Origin: Paraburkholderia phytofirmans OLGA172
GTDB taxonomy: Bacteria; Pseudomonadota; Gammaproteobacteria; Burkholderiales; Burkholderiaceae
Assembly (NCBI RefSeq): GCF_001634365.1
Contig: NZ_CP014579.1
Span: forward strand, 1,984,001-2,048,000
DNA length: 64,000 nucleotides
Direction of reading: 5' to 3'
Shown here: in pieces, positions 54,346 to 62,433 of the stretch
Numbering within the stretch: position 1 is the first letter of the stretch
Layout: each line of letters starts with the position of its first letter
Program-made: the position numbers and the translations under genes
Notes under the pieces: generated by a model
Databases searched by the model: none
Told to the model about the DNA's origin: nothing
The model's input: only the letters and a program-made list of their open reading frames with translations

Positions 54346-55725
54346 TTATTTAGCTATTTTTCGCTTCGCAATTTCTTTATTTGCGCGCCTCTCTGAGATG
54401 TGCGCTAGCCGCGCATTACGCCTAAGCACCGCAAGTCGATATTTATCAGTATCAATATATTCTTCGTACTTTTTCAACAGCTCTATTGATACACCCTGCC
54501 CTTTATATGCACAATGCATGATTTCCACGCCGGGGGCGATCCCGGCCAGCTCTCGGTCAGCGAAATCGCGCACGTATTTCTCCGAAATCTTTCGCAAATT
54601 GTCCTCCGCAATCTGCGCGAACAGCGGTTCAAGAAATTCGGCTATATAGCGGCGCAGACCAGCGGTACGGCGATATACCTCTAACGGGAACCACGAAGGC
54701 ATTTCAATTTGCCAAGGTGTAACCTGACGCTGCCACATTTTTTCGCAGATATCGTGAATTTCCTGCCCGTTCCTGACCGGCGGTATTTCCAGCGTCCCTT
54801 GTGCGAACAGTTTCTCGGATTGCGACCGGTGCCTTTGCAGCACATCCTGCAGAAGAATGGTACCGGAGCACATAAACGGAACGCCCGACGTTTCCATCGT
54901 ACCAACGATTAAACCTAACATCCCGTCGCGCAATCGCTGGTCGACGCGACTCCAAAGTTGGCAGTCGTCGATAAAGACGAATCCAACAAGATTCGAACTC
55001 AAAATCTTCGAGAGCTGCAGAACATGATCCGAATTTTTCTTGATCATATCTTCGAAGTGAGATGGAAGCATGGAATCCACTTCGGCCGCGATCGCTACGG
55101 CGAGTTGCCTAGGCGACGTTCTTCCAGCTGCGCTAACGTAAAGAATGGGAATCTGTGGCCATATGCATGGCTTACCACCGAATTCCATGTGGATTCTTGC
55201 ACATTGGCGTATATAGACACGCCCGCGAGCAATAGTGCAGGATTTCCCGCTGCCGGATGGACCAATCAGAACGCCGCCGCTTGCCGGACCAATCGATCCC
55301 GCGATCCGAGCAGCGATGACTGGAGAACTTGCTCTGACTACTGTCCAAAGAAATTGCTGGAATTCAGGATCAAGCGGATTACGATGTCTATATGACTCCC
55401 TTAGCATTTGCACAAATCGCTGGATCGCCCGAATATGCGCGACAGCCGGCACAAACACGTGCTTGATCTCTCCGGCAAATTCCATTCGAACTTCAAGTGG
55501 AAGCAAGCTGAATCCACGAGGTCGTTTCTCAGGCTCCACAGCCAAAAATTCCTGGGCCTCTGTCCTAGACAGAGGGCCCGGAAGACAGGTCACGAGAGGA
55601 TTGTTTTTGAACCTCGGGTTGAACTCGTCGGTTCGATAACGCGCTACTTCAATCAGTCCATCTATCAGCCGATCACGTATCCATGGAGCACGCAAAAGAT
55701 CCGCCTCGCTTAACAGTTGTTTCAT
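54346..55725 (-). CDS. tnsC: TnsC-like AAA+ transposition regulator
   Basis: This 459-residue AAA+ ATPase has Walker A GPSGSGKS (about residues 155-162) and Walker B GFVFIDDCQ (about 249-256), with a sensor-like region in MCSGTILLQDVL. In Tn7 systems TnsC links the TniQ/TnsD target selector to the TnsAB transposase and provides target immunity. The start has an AAGGAG site. Its first 160 residues are repeated, with a 10-residue deletion, in the truncated ORF directly upstream. It lies 165 bases upstream of tnsA. Confidence 0.88.
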   Translation of the reverse strand: MKQLLSEADLLRAPWIRDRLIDGLIEVARYRTDEFNPRFKNNPLVTCLPGPLSRTEAQEFLAVEPEKRPRGFSLLPLEVRMEFAGEIKHVFVPAVAHIRAIQRFVQMLRESYRHRNPLDPEFQQFLWTVVRASSPVIAARIAGSIGPASGGVLIGPSGSGKSCTIARGRVYIRQCARIHMEFGGKPCIWPQIPILYVSAAGRTSPRQLAVAIAAEVDSMLPSHFEDMIKKNSDHVLQLSKILSSNLVGFVFIDDCQLWSRVDQRLRDGMLGLIVGTMETSGVPFMCSGTILLQDVLQRHRSQSEKLFAQGTLEIPPVRNGQEIHDICEKMWQRQVTPWQIEMPSWFPLEVYRRTAGLRRYIAEFLEPLFAQIAEDNLRKISEKYVRDFADRELAGIAPGVEIMHCAYKGQGVSIELLKKYEEYIDTDKYRLAVLRRNARLAHISERRANKEIAKRKIAK

Positions 55726-56330
55726 GAATCATTCTCCTTACGATATGAAACACGCAAATTTCGACCCTGGCCCTTTCGTCGTCATCACTTAGGGACAGCG
55801 CCACGTTTACCTGCGTTGGGGACGCGAGTAATGGCGGACGATTTCCCGATACCGGTTGGACCAATCAAGACGCCGCCGCTTGCCGGACCAATCGATCCCG
55901 CGATCCGAGGAGCGATGACTGGAGAACTTGCTCTGACTACTGTCCAAAGAAATTGCTGGAATTCAGGATCATGCGGATTACGATATCTATATGACCCGGA
56001 CAACATTTGCACAAATCGTTGGATCGCCCGAATATGCGCGACAGCCGGCACAAACACGTGCTTGATCTCTCCGGCAAATTCCATTCGAACTTCAAGTGGA
56101 AGCGAGCTGAATCCACGAGGTCGTTTCTCAGGTTCCACGACCAAAAATTCCTGGGCTTCTGTCCTAGACAGAGGGCCCGGAAGACAGGTCACGAGAGGAT
56201 TGTTTTTGAACCTCGGGTTGGACTCGTCGGTTCGACAATGCGCCATCTCAATCAGTCCATCTATTAGCCGATCGCGTATCCATGGTTGTTTCATGAATCA
56301 TTCTCCTTACGATATTAAACACCCGAATTT
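55250..56330. repeat. Direct repeat of about 480-520 bp covering the tnsC 5' end
   Basis: Sequence from about 55250-55770 recurs at about 55850-56330 with few substitutions, including the start region and ribosome binding site. The offset changes from about 600 to about 570 bases because the upstream copy lacks 30 bases near its start. Confidence 0.8.
55785..56294 (-). CDS. Truncated tandem duplicate of tnsC (N-terminal part)
   Basis: This 169-residue ORF is nearly identical to the tnsC N-terminus, with the same AAGGAG start context, PRFKNNPLVTCLPGPLSRTE and Walker A (GPTGIGKSS). It lacks 10 residues after MKQ and ends soon after the P-loop, with a short unrelated tail. Walker B, sensor and C-terminal regions are absent, so it cannot be a complete ATPase. 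If translated it could bind TnsC partners or interfere with them; it may equally be a decaying duplication. The nucleotide repeat spans roughly 55250-55770 and 55850-56330. Confidence 0.75.
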   Translation of the reverse strand: MKQPWIRDRLIDGLIEMAHCRTDESNPRFKNNPLVTCLPGPLSRTEAQEFLVVEPEKRPRGFSSLPLEVRMEFAGEIKHVFVPAVAHIRAIQRFVQMLSGSYRYRNPHDPEFQQFLWTVVRASSPVIAPRIAGSIGPASGGVLIGPTGIGKSSAITRVPNAGKRGAVPK

Positions 56331-56353
56331 CGGCCCCACCCTTCTCGCCGCCA

Positions 56354-57898
56354 TTAGCTAGCGGAGATCCTGCGCTTACCTGCGTTCTGGCGACGGCGGT
56401 CGCGCATTAACTGCCGAACCTGCGGGGGCTCCTCCCCGTTCCTAGGAAGGGAACCGCGCGCCAACCGAGCGGCGACTGGCGCCGACAAGCCAGTGAGCAA
56501 CTTGATATAAACGCTCATGGTAGAAGTCCCAGGATTGCCGTACGTCCATAAATATCTGGCAAGCCTACACATATACCGCTCAGGAGTTTCAGAAACTTTA
56601 TTTACAAAAGCAGCCGAGCGGGGATATAGATTAAGATTCTTCGAAATCATCGAATACGCTGGGAATCCATCGAGTAATTTTCGCTTGGTTATTTTTACAG
56701 GTCTACGTGTCTCGTCACATAGAGAGGCGTGTTTATTTTTTACATGCGAAAGCAATTTTATATCGATCTCTGCTCTTCTCGAAAAATAATGAACCGAATC
56801 ACTCCCATGATATATATGTCTAAGATGCTCTTCAAGCCACGCCCTATCGAAATTCTCGACATAGGCGTATTCATCAGGTAATCGTCGGCGTATCTCACGG
56901 AGCCCATCATTCGTATGATTTTTGATGTCCATCAATATAGATTCTTTACAGGACGTCAATTTTTCACCCGACATGCCAACGTCGATGTTTTTTGCATAAT
57001 TCTGCAATTTTTTATAAGATCCAAAAAGTAAATTCATTATTATGGCATTTTTTGCCAAACCAATTGGCACAGTTCCACATTTTACAATTTGTTCCAACCA
57101 ACCTCCGTCCAACCCGATATTCAGACGAGTTAGTACGCTGTCGCGATACGCACCGCACACATATTTTCTTAAACACTCTCCATTTTCGATTCCAAGACTC
57201 AGAAGTTTACTTTTATACGCCTCCCCCACAATTTCCCGGGTAATTACATCAAAATCCGAAACCAAAATAAAAGATCGGATCATTTTCGCTATACGGATAT
57301 AGGGTTCAATATTCGTTCTCCGAGGTAGACAAGGTACAGTTAGTCCCCCGCAAACGCAGTCGATAGAGGGAAGCCATGATCGATGCGATTTGCCGCTGGT
57401 CCACGCACAACGACCGCAACCCGCCGTAAGCGAGCATTCGTGAACATCACATGCCAATACTCCGGGAAGACAGTGAAATCTCCGAAAATAAGAAGTCCCG
57501 AACTTTCGAAAATCATCTATCGCACATAATTTGCAATACCGGGCAGCGTATCGATTTCCATCTTTGGAAAATGCTGTTGCAATACCCTGCCGCAAGCTGC
57601 TTTGGTCCCTCATCTTCAGAACAGAATTAGCATAAATTCGTTTATTCGAAAACAATCTATACGCAGGCAAACCCGTGTGCTTCTGGACGAGCACCTCTCC
57701 TCCGTTCATACCCAATGCCAGCCCGAGTCTATCAAGGCCAGTGGGGTACGCAAGCGGCGGAAACGACAGCGAGCCACAGAATAACCTCCAGAGATCCATA
57801 ATCCAACCGATACCAGATAGGAAGGTGGCACGGGTGATGAAAGACATAATTGTCTCGTCCTCCAACAAGCATGGTAAAATCACGTTTAATTCATCCAT
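56354..57898 (-). CDS. tniQ: TniQ/TnsD-like target-selection protein 1
   Basis: This is a protein of about 514 residues with the TniQ N-terminal pattern (LPCLLEDETIMSFITRATFLSG) and a zinc-finger cluster (YCKLCAIDDFRKFGTSYFRRFHCLPGVLACDVHECSL, then GCGRC and CVCGG). TniQ/TnsD proteins recognise target DNA and recruit TnsC. A GAGGTA site precedes the ATG at 57898; an upstream GTG at 58018 would add 40 unconvincing residues. The gene is clearly AT-rich compared with its chromosomal and cargo neighbours. It lies upstream of the tnsC copies in the same direction. Confidence 0.85.
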   Translation of the reverse strand: MDELNVILPCLLEDETIMSFITRATFLSGIGWIMDLWRLFCGSLSFPPLAYPTGLDRLGLALGMNGGEVLVQKHTGLPAYRLFSNKRIYANSVLKMRDQSSLRQGIATAFSKDGNRYAARYCKLCAIDDFRKFGTSYFRRFHCLPGVLACDVHECSLTAGCGRCAWTSGKSHRSWLPSIDCVCGGLTVPCLPRRTNIEPYIRIAKMIRSFILVSDFDVITREIVGEAYKSKLLSLGIENGECLRKYVCGAYRDSVLTRLNIGLDGGWLEQIVKCGTVPIGLAKNAIIMNLLFGSYKKLQNYAKNIDVGMSGEKLTSCKESILMDIKNHTNDGLREIRRRLPDEYAYVENFDRAWLEEHLRHIYHGSDSVHYFSRRAEIDIKLLSHVKNKHASLCDETRRPVKITKRKLLDGFPAYSMISKNLNLYPRSAAFVNKVSETPERYMCRLARYLWTYGNPGTSTMSVYIKLLTGLSAPVAARLARGSLPRNGEEPPQVRQLMRDRRRQNAGKRRISAS

Positions 57899-58061
57899 TT
57901 CTACCTCACAATTTTCAAACCATAAAATTGATTTAATATCGCGATTGAAGCCAAGTAATTTACAAAACGGATAAACATAATTTATTTTCAGTCTTCTCAT
58001 ATTATTTTTAATTCTCACTCCTTATTAAATAAAATAAGACTTCGATGATTCCATAGCACCC

Positions 58062-59471
58062 TTATTTTCCTGTCCAACGCGGATCATTCTGTATGCCGGT
58101 TATTAACGCGCTCGTTTTTGGCAGATCACTTTTTAACGTATAAAACGTACGTTCCGCGGGATGACCTAATAGCAATGTCCGTACAGATAACCTGCGCCAC
58201 TCCTGCTCCGGACCGGATCGCAATGTCTCGCACCTCATCTGTACGTACTCCGCCAGAACGTCGTCTAGTTGAGCCATTCGACTTGATCGGCCAGCGGCGT
58301 AACCAGTGCGCCTGCGACTTGGTGGTGCAACGGCCTCGTACGTTTTCCGGTCATGTAGCATCAAATAGCAAGCCGCATAGCTGCACTTTGCGAGAAGTTG
58401 GCTTCGCGTCGCATCCGGGTTCCCTCGCACATACTCTCGGACGCGAGCGGTTGCCGACTCCAATTTTTCCGATGAGTATGCTTGACCTCTTGGCGACCGC
58501 AAGCGACACTTCGTTTCTTCGCCCGCTAATGCGAACGCGGAAACGCTTTCCTCGAACTGCTCAAAGCTTTCCCAAAGGAAGTCAATCAGATATGCAACCC
58601 GCAGCACTCCAGCCTGTTTTGCCCCTTCTGATAGAGAGTGCACAAACGAGGGAGGGCCACCCGCCCCTTTCAGGCCAAGGTCATTTAAAAGTTTGTCTCC
58701 GTATCGAAACCGGAACTGCTCAAATAGCGAGGCGCGATCCAACCGGGCGCCCCGCCTGAATCCCAAGTCACGTGCACGTTGACGGAACAAAGCGCCTAAG
58801 TAACACTCGTCGGCATAGTAGCGATTCGAGCGGCGCGCTAGCGTCAAAAGCGTCGCTATCCGGATGTGTGTCTCTAATTCGCTGCTACTTTCTGGCAACA
58901 ACGGCTTCGCCAAGCTCCCGCAAAAACACTCGGCAGAGGGAGATCTTATAAGCTCATTGAACGCTTGGCTTTCTCTACAGCGCCCGCATCCTCTAGTTAG
59001 CGAGACCCTATGAATAGGACAGGCGCCAACGCCGGTGTACTCCCACTCAATCCTCCAGTAAGGAAATCCAAACTTCGCCTCGTCGTCGCATGCGCAGCGC
59101 TGACAGTAGGCACCTCCCAGCCGAGTTCGGTACAAACCTTTTCCCAAGGCTGCATAGCTTAGTTCACGGTCAAAGCATGCCCCTCGCCTAATGCGTGCGA
59201 GAATGTGATGACGATCCGGCTGTGGCAGCATGAGATGCATTGCAGCGGGGATCGTAGTGTGCTGGTCAACAATGTCGTCCACGGATCCCAGGACACCGGC
59301 AGTCTCCAATGCCAATTGCGCAAGGTTACCCGCGGGCAGTCCGACAAGAAGCCGACTGACGCCAAGATTCCTCCGCGCCATAGATGCGATCGAACGGTCG
59401 AGCAGAAGTGACGCGCGCCGCATTGTAAAGCCGGAAACCGACTCCGAATCCATAATGAACGGAATTAGCAT
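58062..59471 (-). CDS. tniQ: TniQ/TnsD-like target-selection protein 2
   Basis: This 469-residue second TniQ-family protein shares the zinc-finger arrangement with the first (YCQRCACDDEAKFGFPYWRIEWEY, then ACPIHRVSL, GCGRC and CFCGS) and the following LETHIRIATLL helix. Overall similarity to the first copy is low, and its GC content is visibly higher. ATGs at 59471 and 59453 are both possible starts. Two TniQ proteins in one element usually means two target pathways or a heteromeric selector; which applies here is unknown. Confidence 0.83.
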   Translation of the reverse strand: MLIPFIMDSESVSGFTMRRASLLLDRSIASMARRNLGVSRLLVGLPAGNLAQLALETAGVLGSVDDIVDQHTTIPAAMHLMLPQPDRHHILARIRRGACFDRELSYAALGKGLYRTRLGGAYCQRCACDDEAKFGFPYWRIEWEYTGVGACPIHRVSLTRGCGRCRESQAFNELIRSPSAECFCGSLAKPLLPESSSELETHIRIATLLTLARRSNRYYADECYLGALFRQRARDLGFRRGARLDRASLFEQFRFRYGDKLLNDLGLKGAGGPPSFVHSLSEGAKQAGVLRVAYLIDFLWESFEQFEESVSAFALAGEETKCRLRSPRGQAYSSEKLESATARVREYVRGNPDATRSQLLAKCSYAACYLMLHDRKTYEAVAPPSRRRTGYAAGRSSRMAQLDDVLAEYVQMRCETLRSGPEQEWRRLSVRTLLLGHPAERTFYTLKSDLPKTSALITGIQNDPRWTGK

Positions 59472-59652
59472 ATTCGATCTTCTTCCAATCGATACGTACT
59501 ACAAATTAAATATGGTTGGTGGAGTTCGTACATCTCTTTGCGTCCCCATCGGTCATGCGGCAGTATGCTCCAGCAACGCGGAGATGGCGTCTATGTTAGG
59601 CAAGCCCACGACTCATACTTCATGGACCTGTCGCACAACGGTAGTTCGAACA

Positions 59653-60723
59653 TCAGTGACCTCGCGTCCAACTGCGCTGTTGTGCAGGCACTGAATATCC
59701 ATGGACGTTGATGCGCCGAACCCGGTCAGGCAAGCAAGGCGACCGGTAAGGTTCAAGACAACGAGGTTCAGGGGCACTGCAACCGGGCGTGTTCTCCGTG
59801 TTAATCATCGAGGGCGTGCGCCCCTCAGAGAGCTCACATCCCCCGAGAAAGTCCAAGTGGAGGCGCGCGAATTTGGCGAGATTGTTCGAACGTCGATTCG
59901 AGCTGGGCACGTCATAAGGTGTTTGCCGCACCCTAAGCCGCGTGGAGTCATATACCCCATCCACCATTGTGGTTATAGTGCCCTGAGCACATTCCTTACC
60001 GTAGACGAACTGAGCGGCAACTTGGAAGCGACGTTTTATGCCAGCCTGCCAGATCTTCTGCGGCTGTGGACTGACGCGGTCGACAGCGCACTCGATGGTC
60101 CTAACCTGCCATCTAAGTGCATCGGCGAGGGCGGCAACCGCGTCAGGCCGATCGTAGAAAATCTGTGGATTGGGGAGGACCGCCACTCCAATGCCGGGCG
60201 TACTAATACTGCTCCCGCTCAGCGATCCGAGTGGCGCGCGAGAAAGGCTCACTACTCCCGTATCGTCGTTAACCTTGAACACTAGGCTTACTCTCACGAC
60301 CTCTTTTGCCAATTCGATGGTTGGTTTCCTTCTAACGATAGATGGATCTCCCTTCTTAAGTCTGAAGCCTACCGGACCGTGTATTGCCGTGCCCCAGAAG
60401 CGTGTGGATGAAAGATAAAGCTCGAAGAAATCGTTCACCGAGCCGTCTGCGCACTTCGTGCGAGTCGGTCCGTATAGCGCAGTTTTGTTAGCGGGCGCAT
60501 CGGGCCAGCACGTCTCAAACACTCCAGGGTAGTCCCGCCCGGGTAGCACTTGGTATTCGGGTATCAACGGTCCCGTACGCTCAAGCGATTTGCCAACAGT
60601 TGGGACCTCGGAGATTCCCGCCTTTCTGGGTCGCGGCCTGCCGCTACGATCACAGACGTCCTGTCGCCGCGCCATGAGGTTGGGGCATGCGAGGCGTTCG
60701 GCGTGGGTTATAGATGAGTCCAT
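59653..60723 (-). CDS. Unrecognised transposon cargo protein
   Basis: This is a protein of about 356 residues. The ATG at 60723 is supported by an AAGGAG site; the longer frame from 60831 is not. The N-terminal part is basic (RRQDVCDRSGRPRPRK), followed by what looks like a compact domain (DYPGVFETCWPD, FFELYLSSTRFWGTAIHG, RPDAVAALADALRWQVRTIE) and a proline/cysteine-rich tail. No known motif, signal peptide or membrane segment was seen and no function is proposed. It lies just upstream of the TniQ genes. Confidence 0.5.
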   Translation of the reverse strand: MDSSITHAERLACPNLMARRQDVCDRSGRPRPRKAGISEVPTVGKSLERTGPLIPEYQVLPGRDYPGVFETCWPDAPANKTALYGPTRTKCADGSVNDFFELYLSSTRFWGTAIHGPVGFRLKKGDPSIVRRKPTIELAKEVVRVSLVFKVNDDTGVVSLSRAPLGSLSGSSISTPGIGVAVLPNPQIFYDRPDAVAALADALRWQVRTIECAVDRVSPQPQKIWQAGIKRRFQVAAQFVYGKECAQGTITTMVDGVYDSTRLRVRQTPYDVPSSNRRSNNLAKFARLHLDFLGGCELSEGRTPSMINTENTPGCSAPEPRCLEPYRSPCLPDRVRRINVHGYSVPAQQRSWTRGH

Positions 60724-60893
60724 TGCAAACTCCTTGTCGAATAGAAGGGTCGCGTTATGCAGGCACGCCCGACGGGTTGCGAATGTATTCTCCGCCGGCA
60801 AGCATGAAATGCTGCGACGGTTGCTGAGCAAGCGCAGCGTGCGGCCCCGCTTACTGAGAACCAGTGAGCCAGGGCGGCGAGGATCTGTTTCAT
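60708..60893 (-). CDS. Possible small cargo ORF
   Basis: This 61-codon frame starts after a GGAGG site (MKQILAALAHWFSVSGAARC) and overlaps the start of the next cargo gene by 16 bases. The N-terminus is hydrophobic and contains several cysteines. It could be a small secreted or membrane peptide, or a chance frame. Confidence 0.3.
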   Translation of the reverse strand: MKQILAALAHWFSVSGAARCACSATVAAFHACRRRIHSQPVGRACITRPFYSTRSLQWTHL

Positions 60894-60906
60894 ACGGAGC
60901 ATCCTC

Positions 60907-61356
60907 CTATCGCAGGCGATGCTCCTGAAACAGACGTCCAACTACGAAGGCATTCCAGTAAGCGGCTATGCAGCACGCTCGCTGCGTCAGGTCGGGGAAA
61001 CCGACGTCATCACCGGCAACGACTGCGCCCCTATTCACTGCGTACCTGTCAGCACTCCGTTGCGGTTCCTCGCGCCGGCATCCGCAAGGAGCCAGCTTCT
61101 TAGTCGCGCACGAAGTACTGGGTGAAGTGCCAATGACCGCATCAGCGACGCGGTCGGAAGAGGCATCGTTGTGACATTTCTCTACGTGCCTCGAAGCGTA
61201 AGCCCTCAACGCGCGCACGTTTGGGCGAGGGAAGAAAGACCCGACACGATACGGTGGGCGTCCACTCGCCATCACAGACCGCGACGCCATTGCCCCGACC
61301 GCTTCAGGAACTTCGCTCGTACGGCCGATCGGTTGAGAAACGTTAGACGAAAGCAT
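60907..61356 (-). CDS. Hypothetical transposon cargo protein
   Basis: This is a 149-residue ORF whose ATG at 61356 follows AAGGA; the longer frame from 61440 lacks a comparable site. The composition is arginine-, alanine- and cysteine-rich with few long hydrophobic stretches. No family is recognised. It sits between other minus-strand ORFs with similar spacing, consistent with a cargo operon, but coding status is uncertain. Confidence 0.35.
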   Translation of the reverse strand: MLSSNVSQPIGRTSEVPEAVGAMASRSVMASGRPPYRVGSFFPRPNVRALRAYASRHVEKCHNDASSDRVADAVIGTSPSTSCATKKLAPCGCRREEPQRSADRYAVNRGAVVAGDDVGFPDLTQRACCIAAYWNAFVVGRLFQEHRLR

Positions 61357-61452
61357 TTCGTTTTCCTTCGGAGAATGGTTGACAAACGGCCCTCCCAGCG
61401 CGACGCATCTGTCCTGCGTGAGCAGAACGGTTCGCTGCATGAGCCGACAATG

Positions 61453-61484
61453 ACGGATGTCCCGTTACCAGACAGGACATCCGT
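61453..61484 (+). terminator. Orphan rho-independent-type hairpin
   Basis: ACGGATGTCC (61453-61462) pairs with GGACATCCGT (61475-61484), followed on the plus strand by TTTTCTTTT. No convincing plus-strand gene precedes it; the region from 61357 to 61731 is otherwise without a called gene. Confidence 0.55.
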
Positions 61485-61731
61485 TTTCTTTTGCGCGGGT
61501 TCATCCGGCCACGCCAATCCTTCGGCGACTCGTGTCGTCAGGGTCACCTGATTTCACCTAGTTCCGTTTTTTCGCCAATAATCTCCTTTGAACGCCGAAG
61601 TCGGCATCGTCGCGTTATCCCTCTTCACTCCGCGTCGCACGGTAGGGACACTATCCTTTTCGGAATTGCAGGTCCTCCCGGCAGCCATGGACAGACGTCG
61701 CCAGTTTGGACCTAACGATCGAAGTCCTTGA

Positions 61732-62433
61732 TCAATCCCTCCCTACGTTGAAAAATCCACCAACGCTGGTGGCCCAGCCAGATGCGGGCGTCCCATCAGC
61801 GGCCTCAAGCCATGCAAATCCGAGTGCCGGCAGCGACCTCTTCAGGCGCAAGGTTCTCGGATTGGCCGAGTCGGCTGTCACCACGATGCAACCGCCCTGC
61901 CGCACAAAACAACCAGCGAAATCCCGTAGCGCACCCGTGCTCGGCAGGTTGTGCGCGCGAGTAAACATGACGACGCTCACTCCGTCTGCAAGCAATTGCG
62001 CCGAGACAAATGACATGTCGGATGTACACAAGTCTGACTGCGCCATTGCACCTGCTCTCGACAACTGGAACTGCAACGTATGGCGGCGATCACAGTCGAT
62101 CACCAAGCATCGCCAGCCGGGTTTTATTTCATGCTCATTGACCCGTATGCAAGCCATGCCAACAATGATATGGCTTGCGAAGGGGCCATAAAAAGCGGCC
62201 GTTTCCTCGGCCACCAGCTCTCTCCCAGCCAAGCGAACAGCGCCACTCGATGAGGTTGCCGCCCCAAGCATCATGCGGAGGGCGCGGCGCATACCCAAGT
62301 GAACGGCACGGCCCGTCAGCCGGGTAGATCGAGTACCCGATATAGGTCCGACTGGCACGCCGACAACAGATAGCGCGCCGTCGGCGCATAGGCTGTGTCT
62401 GACCGACGTCAACCCTCCATCGCTGAAGCCCAT
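61732..62433 (-). CDS. Unrecognised transposon cargo protein
   Basis: This is a protein of about 233 residues whose ATG at 62433 is preceded by GGGGAG. It has alternating hydrophobic strands (HIIVGMACIRVNEHE, CLVIDCDRRHTLQF, GVSVVMFTRAH, GGCIVVTADSANP), suggesting an alpha/beta fold. No catalytic motif is recognised. It is the outermost likely gene of the cargo block. Confidence 0.45.
   Translation of the reverse strand: MGFSDGGLTSVRHSLCADGALSVVGVPVGPISGTRSTRLTGRAVHLGMRRALRMMLGAATSSSGAVRLAGRELVAEETAAFYGPFASHIIVGMACIRVNEHEIKPGWRCLVIDCDRRHTLQFQLSRAGAMAQSDLCTSDMSFVSAQLLADGVSVVMFTRAHNLPSTGALRDFAGCFVRQGGCIVVTADSANPRTLRLKRSLPALGFAWLEAADGTPASGWATSVGGFFNVGRD

Larger units (their letters stand above)
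50885..62433. mobile_element. Tn7-like transposon (right-hand limit not identified)
   Basis: The left terminus starts TGTGGGTCTACAAATAAG, closely resembling Tn7 ends (TGTGGGCGGACAA...). It is bordered by CCGCC, a candidate 5-bp target duplication. Inside lie TnsB-, TnsA- and TnsC-like genes, a truncated TnsC copy, two TniQ-family genes and unrecognised minus-strand cargo ORFs. The DNA is noticeably more AT-rich than the chromosome up to about 58 kb. The stated end is only the last likely cargo gene; no matching inverted terminus was found, and the real end may lie beyond 64000. The order TniQ-TniQ-C-A-B, with tnsB next to the end, differs from Tn7 (A-B-C-D-E). Confidence 0.85.

Noticed and set aside
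59701..60285. 194-codon plus-strand ORF in the cargo region
   Set aside because: It is antisense to the minus-strand ORF that has an AAGGAG-supported start and matches the direction of all neighbours.
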